Positions 17,590 to 24,285 of a stretch of DNA of 24,285 bases are shown piece by piece. Both the position numbers and the translations under genes were made by a program. Position 1 is the stretch's first letter. The number at the start of each line of letters is the position of its first letter. The notes beneath the pieces were generated by a model, which had not been told where the DNA came from, searched no databases, and was given only the letters and a program-made list of their open reading frames with translations. Origin of the DNA: Chara braunii (taxonomy: Eukaryota; Streptophyta; Charophyceae; Charales; Characeae); NCBI GenBank assembly GCA_003427395.1, contig BFEA01000270.1, forward strand, positions 1,451,341 through 1,475,625, read 5' to 3'.

Positions 17590-18450
17590 GGCATAAAGTC
17601 AGGTTACCCAAACTTATGGAATGCGACTAACTTAGCCATTGAATATACACAAAACAGAGGGCACAACTACTTCTCTCTTCTTTGGGCATATGACTAGACC
17701 ATTCTAGTCGCCCTGAACTTATTTAAGATATCAAAGTTATATATACTTGTCTTCCCCTTTGTCTTCTAAGGCTGCATATGACTGAACTAACTTAAGTCCA
17801 GCCTGCCCTAGCTTACCATCAATTTTATTCTTAATTATACTCTCTTCAAGTTGTGATAGGCTATAGTCAGACCACCTTAACTTATAGAACAGTCTGATTA
17901 GCTCGTTCTTAAATAAAACAATAGTAATGTGCGAGGCTTTGAGTCAGACCACCTGAACTTACAGAACAGTCTGACTCTCTGCCTGATTAATTTCTTTCTG
18001 ATCCATTCTGTGCGTGGCATTGGGCTAGATCACCTGAACTTACAGAACGATCTGTCCTCTGTCAGATTCATTTTCTCAGAATAAAAGCAGGAAGAGGCTA
18101 AGCCACCTAAACCTATAAAACAACTTAGACCTCCTCGTTCATAAGCAAATAAACAGAGGAAAACTCAAAATAAACAAGGCGACCAAGGCACCTGAACTTG
18201 CAGAATGCACTTGGTCCCTGAAAAAGTCAATCACAACTAGCCCCCGCAAGTCAGAGCAACCAGACCACCTAAACTTATAGAATGGCTTGACTATCCATGC
18301 AATTCCACAGCACTGGGTCTCCCCAAACTTATGGGGACTTTCCAGCCTCCAAAGCAATCAGACCCCTTAAACTTATAGAAGGGTCTAAAGCTCCACTCAA
18401 GCCAAAATAAACATAGCACTGGGTCTCCCCAAACTTATGGGGACCTCTCA
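17590..18450 (+). repeat. S3 array of two-tier hairpins with AACTTA loop, copy C
   Basis: About eleven hairpins. GAGTCAGAC 17941-17949 pairs perfectly with GTCTGACTC 17969-17977, enclosing CTG-AACTTA-CAG (17953-17964). TAGTCAGAC 17864-17872 pairs with GTCTGATTA 17892-17900 using one G-T pair. GACCAAG 18181-18187 pairs with CTTGGTC 18210-18216; GAGGCTAAG 18094-18102 with CTTAGACCTC 18124-18133 (one bulge); AGACCC 18360-18365 with GGGTCT 18381-18386. Inner stems vary more than in A or B: CTG/CAG, CTA/TAG (18269-18280), TCCCCA/TGGGGA (18320-18337 and 18426-18443) and CCA/TGG. At 17692-17709 the inner part is deleted but GACTAG/CTAGTC remains. Confidence 0.88.
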
Positions 18451-18694
18451 GTCTTGATGACTCAGTCAACCCTCATGCAAAACATTTTCCCATCCTGCCC
18501 TTTCCCAGATGCAATCTTTTTCAACAATCTGCTTTCAGTCAATCAATAAAACTGAAACTGAGATTGCGCACACAATTTCTTTATTTAATCTGAGTTATAT
18601 CCTGAATTTCAAACCCAAAGTCAACAATAAGATACAGGCAATATACTCAGTCAAAACACAACAGGTAGTACAGATAGGGGATATAATTTGGGTT

Positions 18695-19060
18695 TATAGA
18701 AGGAAATGGAAGGTTACCTGTCAGTTCCCTGCCTCCAGAACCCCTCCCGAGTTCCGGCAAAGCTCCCGCAATCGGTGGGATGACTCCCCACAGAGTCCTG
18801 ATGCGGACCTACGGGTTGGAATCCCGCCCGCCGCCTACCTCTCAAAACCAACAGACTAGACTTAGAGTAAGAAGGGTAGAGGAAAATAGATTTAAGACTC
18901 TCAGAGCCAAGAAGGGTGCTCTCAGACTCGCAGGAGAGGTCCTTGTTATCTTCATGCGCCTGAGGGTCCCGCAATGGTTGTCAAACTGTAACAGCTTGGT
19001 CAAAACTGAAATCAAACCACCGAAGTCAGCCCTCTGACGACCTCCTAGTTCGCAGCAATA
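18695..19060 (+). repeat. S4 conserved block, copy C
   Basis: Aligns with 5140-5510 and 12730-13170. The first hairpin is GAACCC 18738-18743 with GAGTTC 18749-18754 (five of six pairs). GTGGG..CCCAC follows near 18775-18792. Confidence 0.75.
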
Positions 19061-20140
19061 ACCTTCTCTCTTCACACACAAACCCCTCTGCAGGACTTGT
19101 AACTCGAAATGTAGCGGTTACAAGTAAGTCCACAAGCTCTAAGCTCCCCTCCAGTTACTCCATTTGGTAAGCTAAACAGCGCGTCGGCCAACAACCAAGC
19201 CTACACTCTTTTGCTAATCTGCTGCCACTTTATTCGGCGACGACAACGTTGCTGGCTAATAGGTGAGCCTGCAAATACGCAGCTCATCCCATTCGCAACT
19301 CATCCCCAACCACTCCGTATAACAGGATGGGCTGCGCGCCGGCCAGTATGCAGTTTCACTGCTTTGGCCCGATGGGATGCGCATCGCCTTACCAAAAGGT
19401 AGGCATGCCTGTGTGTGACCCGCCTCGTACTTCCTTACCGGACCGCAACGACGCAGGCTAGAAGGGTTGTGTAAAGGCAAGGTCCACCCTCCGTGTTCCC
19501 ACCAAATCGTAACAGGAGCTCGGACGAGTCTTCGTTCATACAGTTATGGGCATATGCAGCAGGTGCAGCAAGCCCGTGATACCTCAGTCCTATAACACTA
19601 GTTACTCTATCACAACAAAGCCCAACCGAGCACGACAGCGAGCGCACACACCATAGGACTAACAATATCCGGCTTTGCGGCTGCAGACTGCTGCCTCACT
19701 CCTAACGCACGGCCCACTGGTAGACCTTCGACCTCGCGGCTGGCCTCGCGCTGCTACCACCAATAGGATGGGCAAAGATCAAATGGATCTTTCGCTAGAA
19801 TATGAAAATATACGCTGCTTTCAAGCCGTGCGTTCCCGCTTCGAACCCACCGGCCATCGGTAAGTCTTCAACCCCGCGGTTGGCCTCAGGCCACTACCAC
19901 CGATAGGTCGTGTAGAATCGGGATGAAAACTCCCTCAGATTGTAAAGAGATTCATCACTGGTAGATCAGGGAAGCATGGGTCGTTGTCCGCCGCGCGACT
20001 GCCTTCACACTACCTCCAGTGGCAGCATGTAAAAAACGAATGAATCTTTGCTCAGAATGGGGATAGGTTCACGGCCAAATCTCCCCTCCCCGACTGAGCT
20101 TCATCCTCCCACAGTGCAGGAGAGGGAGGTGTAATGAACC
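19061..20140 (+). repeat. S5 degenerate tandem modules, copy C
   Basis: Repeated phrases are ..ataggtgagcctgc (19258), ..atcggtaagtcttcaacc (19855), cgcggctggcctcgcgctgc (19735-19754) against cgcggttggcctcaggccac (about 19876), and accaccgatagg. The aaatggatctttcgctagaatatg phrase occurs at 19780 and 20035. No gene was recognised. Confidence 0.6.
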
Positions 20141-21640
20141 GATTTCCGCACCGCGCGATTTTCTGCGCGGTAGCGACGAGGGGTCCTAAGCTGGGAAGGA
20201 TGGGACAATTACGGGAGATTGGGATGGATGGGAAATTGCATTGGTATCCTCGCTTCTTCGTTTTCTTTTTCGTCGTCTTTCGGATGGATGGGTTCGGGGC
20301 CGGGTGAGTCCCGAGACGTTTGATTGGTTGATTTGCTGTGTGAGTGGTGCGCCGTCGTGCGCGCGAACAATAAATGTTGACGTCGCTTCTTTTGTTTCGG
20401 TTTTGGACTTTTAGGCGCGGACATCACGCGGGGAATTTTGCTTCGTTTTAAATTTTCCTTTTGATTTTTTTTTCAGATCTTGCCGAGCCCTGATGACTCT
20501 CGGAATTTCGGACTTCGTTTTCGGAGTTTGTGCTTTTTGCTTTTCCGCATTAGGTAGGAATTTAGGAATTTTGCAATTAGGACTTTCTTTTGTCGCGCGA
20601 CGCTTTTTGTTTACGCGCTTCTTTTTGCGGCTGCAACGGAACTCTGATTAGTCGGCGCCTTTAATCGAGTGTGTAACTGTAGTATTCAAGTTGGGCGAGC
20701 GCCATTGTAACTGTATCATTTCTTCTTGTGCTTCGTCTTTCCCGCTCTCGCTTTTTCTTGCTGTGTCTAGCCAGCCCACGGACTGCATGCTCGGATCGAT
20801 GCATGGAGAGAGGCTACGTCCCCCACACCGCGGTCTGACCATGCAGAACGCAAGCGCTCCCTCTCTAATCTTCTTTCTAAGTCCTTGTAATTCCGTGTTC
20901 TTCGCGCAGGCATGCACGATATAAATTCTGGTTGCGCAATTAGATAACTCTCTTAACCAGCTAGAGGAAGCTCGGGGTAGCGCGATCACTGAGGGTCGGC
21001 TCATGAGCGAAGTAAGAGGTGAGTGGAGTGGGAGTCGGGCGACCCGACGAGCTGGTGCCAAACGTGCGGGGTTGACGCGGGCCCCGACGGACTGTGGGTG
21101 CGGGCGAACCTGACGGGTGCGGGAGGACTAAGCGGGGTGACGACTTCGTGGGTTGGTGTGTGACGACGGACTGTCCGCATCGGAGAGAGAGAGAGAGGCA
21201 GAGGGAGTTGAGGTTGATGGACGCGGATTTGCTGTTTCTTTTGTCTTTTCTCCCTCTTTGCTTTTGTATATAAATTTTGATCTCGGTTCAGGGCGATTCG
21301 CCCGTTTTGTTTTCGGAATCTTGACATGGTTTCGGCCTACACTCGTTTTTGTGATTTCAATCTCGGATATGGTGTGTTATGCTGAATGAATGAATGAATG
21401 GATGTTATGTCTGTTTGTTTTTCCTTATGCCTAATCTTTGCCTTTACTTGTTATCTTGATACCTTCATGAGCATAGTAGGAAAGTTCGCGAAAGCCTCAC
21501 TATTGTTGTCTGCCCTTTTTTTGATTTACTGCTGTACTGCGAATGCGTAGTAGCACCTTGCATATTCAGGGATGATTGTGTGCGATTCATGTGATGATTA
21601 GATGATCGGGTAGTTGTTTGCCAAAAATTCAGCGAACACC
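20141..21640. other. Unassigned sequence, T-rich then GC-rich
   Basis: This stretch does not match the units. It has TATA-like words (tataaatt at 20921 and 21269), a tttttttcag acceptor-like word near 20468-20475, a GA run (21183-21195) and a TGAA run (21383-21400). Open frames of 70-137 codons occur on both strands over the same bases, with no recognisable domains, so I call no gene. Confidence 0.5.
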
Positions 21641-21862
21641 TCGCGGGGATGCGTGTAAGCGTGATCTAATCTGCGCACTTACACTTGTCCACGCGCGTCG
21701 ATTCGTAACCACCCACACATGAAAAGGGTTAACGATTGCGGGGATATTTGATTGATTGGATGTGTTCAGTGACCATTCTGTGGCCACAACGAAGCAAGCG
21801 TCTCGTGTGAACACGTATAAGTGCGATCCAAGTCGCGCAGTTTACACGTGCTCACACGCGGT
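21640..21862 (+). repeat. Pair of diverged repeats, each folding as a hairpin
   Basis: GATCTAATCTGCGCACTTACAC (split here as GATCTAATCTGC + GCACTTACAC, from 21663) resembles GATCCAAGTCGCGCAGTTTACAC (GATCCAAGTCGC + GCAGTTTACAC, from 21824), about 161 bp apart. The second lies in a long imperfect hairpin: arm 21804-21826 (starts CGTGTGAACACG) with arm 21833-21858 (ends CGTGCTCACACG). The first has GTGTAAG 21653-21659 with CTTACAC 21678-21684. Confidence 0.6.
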
Positions 21863-21893
21863 GATCGCAATAGTCGAATATCGGGACTGGCAC

Positions 21894-21955
21894 GGAATTC
21901 CTGAACGCCGAGCTCGGGAATTCCCCAGCCGAGCGACCACGCGCTAAGGAATTCC
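21894..21955. repeat. Three GGAATTCC palindromes
   Basis: At 21894-21901, 21917-21924 and 21948-21955, spaced 23 and 31 bp. They may be remnants of a short tandem repeat. Confidence 0.6.
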
Positions 21956-22163
21956 GCGGCTTCACCATGACAAGATGACGCGCTCGAGAGACTCAGACTT
22001 GTCGTGGGATCCGGAGTACTTCACCCCTTGGATAGAAGAGTGTCTCCGACAGAGGTTCCCCTGCTTAACCGAGAATCGACTGTGTCCTAGGGAGTTCCAT
22101 TGTGCCACAACCAGCGATTCGTGGTGCCCTAATTTCCCCACTTCTGACCACACGCACTACTTT

Positions 22164-22197
22164 ATTTCCCCCGGTTTTTATTTCCCCCGGTTTTGTC
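22164..22197. repeat. 17-bp direct repeat
   Basis: Tttcccccggttttta is followed directly by tttcccccggttttgt. Confidence 0.85.
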
Positions 22198-22544
22198 GTT
22201 ATCTCTACTAACTTCCCTCACTTTTGTCTTCTTCTTCCGTATCATCAACTCAAGGTCGTCCCGTGGAACGCCATAGCCACATATTGGCCCCGCACGCCCT
22301 GCGGGAATTGTCGGCGTCGCGGTAACCAGAGAGCCCCGGAAACCAGAGGGCCTAACCCAAATACGCGACGACAGCCGCCACGTGGCGACATCCGACGGCC
22401 TGACTCATCGGAATCACACCCACCCCGGATAAACCTTTCATCAAACCGCCGTCATCAAAACAGACGGTTCGAATGGCCTTGAATGCCCCGGGCATGCCAT
22501 CTGCCTTACGACCGGAAGCGGTCCGTCCTCTCAAACCAAATTGC
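22198..22544. other. Unassigned GC-rich sequence with short palindromes
   Basis: CGCCACGTGGCG (22376-22387) is a perfect 12-bp palindrome that contains the G-box core seen in the units. ATGCC-CCG-GGCAT near 22486 and GACCG-GAAG-CGGTC near 22509 are further hairpins. The 126-codon frame at 22102-22482 is arginine/proline-rich without a recognised domain, and I treat it as spurious. This may be the body of the LTR whose end follows. Confidence 0.4.
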
Positions 22545-22696
22545 ACCCGTGCCCCCGAAAAACTCTGCCACAGGAGACCCCAGTTCTGACCTGGGACTCC
22601 ACCCCCACTTTCCCAAAAATCCTTGGCACACCCCTTTTCGCACTTTCAGGCCCACATCCTACTCCGATCAGGAAGTCGTGTTGGGCGTGAGGTTGG
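22545..22696 (+). repeat. Inverted copy of the LTR end found at 3153-3250
   Basis: Plus-strand 22637-22654 and 22659-22696 match the minus strand of 3195-3212 and 3153-3190 with only a few changes. Further left, ACTCTG..AGGAGA.CC (about 22560) resembles the reverse of 3265-3290. After GAGGTTGG the match ends and no primer site follows, so this is a 3' LTR, a solo LTR or a truncated copy in the opposite orientation to the gag element. Confidence 0.6.
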
Positions 22697-22709
22697 GCGT
22701 CACAGAGGG

Positions 22710-22900
22710 GTGACGAGGAGAAAGTTGGAGGAGGGAGAACGAGAGAAGAGGAGGGAAGAGGAGTAGGGAGGACAAGGACTACGACGATGGACGAGGATAG
22801 AGGATGGAGGCTGGAGGAGAAGAGAGGAGAGCGACGAGCATGGATGGAGGAGGAGGGAGGAGGGTGATGAGCATGGGTGGAGGAGGAGGGAGCAACGATC
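22710..22900. repeat. Purine-rich GGA/GAG low-complexity tract
   Basis: The plus strand is nearly all A and G in gagga/ggagg words, with a repeated (g)atgagcatg(g)gtggaggaggag phrase near 22835 and 22868. It creates false glycine- or serine/proline-rich frames on both strands. Confidence 0.9.
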
Positions 22901-23002
22901 CATGGCGCGGCGAACTTGAAGACCGACTGCGGCACCCTTTTTCCCTGGCGGCACGTGAAATACCTACCATTTTCGAGTTCGAATTCCTGTCCCTACTGTT
23001 GC

Positions 23003-23212
23003 AAGGGCATCACAGAAAGATGTGTGCCCCTCGTGAGGGCATTTCAAGGATGGACCGACGAAACGCCACCAGCCGTCCAGTAAGGGCATATTGGAAAGTT
23101 ACGCCCCATGCTAACAGGGGCCTGCGAAAAATTTCAGAGGCTAGAGGGGCATAACAGGGTAAGGTCGGCCTTCACAGGGGCACGCCGCAAATAAACGCAA
23201 ACTTCAGGGGCA
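23003..23212 (+). repeat. Degenerate 30-bp repeat with GGGGCA(T) core
   Basis: A (C/G)AGGGGCAT-like core occurs at 23003, 23035, 23082, 23113, 23144, 23173 and 23204: steps of 29-32 bp with one of 47. Several cores are followed by tt(c/g)(g)aaa.. (ATTTCAAGG, ATTGGAAAG, ATTTCGAAA). The spacers differ and are too short and irregular for a CRISPR array. Confidence 0.75.
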
Positions 23213-23278
23213 TTTCGAAAATTTTCCCAACCAATTTTCGTTTTTCTTTTTTTTTAATTTGTAAATCAAGTCAAACTC

Positions 23279-23338
23279 AAAATAAAAATTATGGGGTTGT
23301 AGGGTTTTGCAAACCCTACAACTCCATATTTTTATTTT
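23279..23338. other. Near-perfect 60-nt hairpin with telo-box arms
   Basis: The arm at 23279-23307 (29 nt) pairs with 23311-23338 (28 nt) across a three-base TGC loop, with one extra T and one G-T pair. The centre is GTTGTAGGGTTT-TGC-AAACCCTACAAC (12 + 3 + 12). AAACCCTA is the plant telo-box. An outer GTCAAA (23270-23275) and TTTGAC (23355-23360) can extend it. It could be a small foldback element or a hairpin RNA; no target duplication was found. Confidence 0.8.
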
Positions 23339-23339
23339 A

Positions 23340-24139
23340 TTTTTTCGTTTATTTTTTGACCCAAAAACAAATATCCAAAAAATAGGGCCGCAAACCAGGC
23401 CTCCTGGCTACGGCCGCGACCGACTTTTCCGACCGCGCGACCGAATTGCCCGCGGCCTAGACCGCGGGTGTCACGTAGACCACATGTTTATGCCGGCATA
23501 ACCCTCTCTCCTTTCAGGCTCACCTTGTGTGTGCTCCCTTGTGTGAGTGTCCTTTCCCTTTCAGTTGGCAGTATCCGTTTGGTGGTTTCTATCGAGCTCG
23601 GTGTCGTCGTGTTACTCTTCCTCTGAGCCTGATGATATTTACCTGGTTGTGTGGGCACCTCCTTGGAGTTTACTCTAAGAGTTGTACCCGCCGCCATCCT
23701 ACCCATCTCTACCTTTACCATGCGACATAGTTCCTTTTCCCTTTATTCAGGTGTTGTGCATTGTGTACACGACATGTGAGACTGTGTCACGTTCTTTTTC
23801 GACTTAGGAAATTGGTCTTTTTATTCTTTGGCCTTTAGGGCCCTGATGTTGATTTATATTCGACCACATTGGCTTAGGATACATTTTTCTCTTTCTTGGC
23901 CGATACAAGTCAAACATTTTTTTGCTTTTTGGGTCGACTCAGTCCAGACATTGTTTCATAGATTAGGCTTGATGCTTAGTCTGCATTGCATCCCTTTTCC
24001 TCCATGGAGCTTGCTCTGCATTTAGGATTGTTTTCTTTGCAGTTCCTTTTAGGTTTCCGCTATTTCAGCGGATAGTGTGTTTGATGTATCGCTTGATCCA
24101 TTCACAGTTTTGAGGGTCGTGTAGCAGTACCCTTGCGGC
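23340..24139. other. Unassigned sequence, mostly T-rich
   Basis: A GC-rich hairpin CCCGCGG-CCTAGA-CCGCGGG lies at 23449-23468. The rest holds short open frames on both strands, the longest a 77-codon threonine/lysine-rich frame at 23488-23721 (minus), with no recognised domain. I see no supported gene. Confidence 0.5.
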
Positions 24140-24218
24140 CCGACAGTGAGGCCAGGCCAGTTTCAGGCCGATGGCCTGATCCTGGACCAGTACCAGGTAT
24201 TCCCGTACCTGAACCTGC

Positions 24219-24222
<4 letters not shown>
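24140..24222. repeat. GC-rich palindromic stretch beside microsatellite
   Basis: AGGCC-GAT-GGCCT and CCTGG-ACCAGTA-CCAGG follow each other, in the same style as the 1026-1345 cluster. The stretch leads straight into the GT run. Confidence 0.5.

Positions 24223-24285
<63 letters not shown>
24223..24285. repeat. GT (CA) dinucleotide microsatellite, runs off right edge
   Basis: An uninterrupted GT run of 63 bases to the end of the window; its full length is unknown. Confidence 0.98.

Larger units (their letters stand above)
15708..20140 (+). repeat. Large non-coding unit, copy C
   Basis: S1 15800-16600, S2 16600-17370, S3 17590-18450, S4 18695-19060 and S5 19061-20140, in the same order and orientation as copy B but without its hAT-like insertions. 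S6 is not apparent; after 20140 the sequence changes character. Copy C therefore gives the empty-site sequence for both insertions and a third aligned sequence for judging the hairpins. Confidence 0.75.

Noticed and set aside
3205-20140. Ribosomal DNA spacer as the identity of the units
   Set aside because: No rRNA sequence was recognised next to or between the units.
20490-20496. Hammerhead ribozyme core CTGATGA
   Set aside because: No GAAA at the right distance and no stems I and III around it.
20648-21061. 137-codon minus-strand frame
   Set aside because: No family features, and a 77-codon frame covers the same bases on the other strand. It is the longest frame in the unassigned region, so cDNA support would change this view.
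22531-22970. Serine/proline-rich minus-strand frames and glycine-rich plus-strand frames
   Set aside because: Products of the purine-rich low-complexity tract.
23488-23721. 77-codon threonine/lysine-rich minus-strand frame as a gene
   Set aside because: A stop lies just upstream, there is no recognisable domain, and plus-strand frames of similar length overlap it.

Overview
This is nuclear DNA from a eukaryote, almost certainly of the green lineage (charophyte alga or plant). The evidence is a decayed Ty3/gypsy-type gag, a primer-binding-site-like match to initiator tRNA-Met, a second decayed reverse transcriptase, two hAT-like insertions with exact 8-bp target duplications, long microsatellites and kilobases of non-coding repeats. 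A Chara-like alga fits the style of the reverse transcriptase, but that is a judgement from memory, not a search. I see no intact protein-coding gene, rRNA or tRNA. Nearly all open frames are short and lie on both strands of repeats.

Layout. 1-1015: minus-strand reverse transcriptase pseudogene that runs off the left edge. 1026-1345: GC-rich cluster of strong hairpins. 1599-1749: TTC microsatellite. 1784-3031: minus-strand gag pseudogene with two in-frame TGA stops. 3142-3250: candidate primer binding site and LTR end. About 3205 to 20140: three diverged copies (A, B, C) of one large non-coding unit, all in the same orientation. From 20141: sequence not shared with the units, including an inverted copy of the LTR end (22545-22696), a purine-rich tract, a roughly 30-bp GGGGCA repeat, a near-perfect 60-nt hairpin and a GT microsatellite at the right edge.

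Each unit has the same module order: S1 leader (B and C only), S2 array of 120-125-bp monomers, a conserved CACGTGGC box, a GGTAAGTACTCTCACC motif, S3 hairpin array, S4 conserved block, S5 degenerate tandem modules, and S6 pyrimidine-rich sequence (A and B). Copy A is cut off on its left where the LTR end and gag remnant join it. Copy B carries both hAT-like insertions; copy C lacks them at the matching places.

The most striking signal is S3. About 25 times across the three units there is a two-tier hairpin: an outer stem of 4-10 bp, then a 3-6-bp inner stem closing a nearly invariant six-base loop AACTTA. Stem sequences differ from hairpin to hairpin and unit to unit, yet both sides change together: inner stems CCA/TGG, TTC/GAA, TCC/GGA, CTG/CAG, CTA/TAG, TCCCCA/TGGGGA. 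The S2 monomers, the S4 block and the S1 leader show smaller hairpins with matched changes as well. Either these units make a selected structured RNA or DNA fold, or some process keeps copying one arm onto the other. I know of no named family with this design, and the function is unknown.
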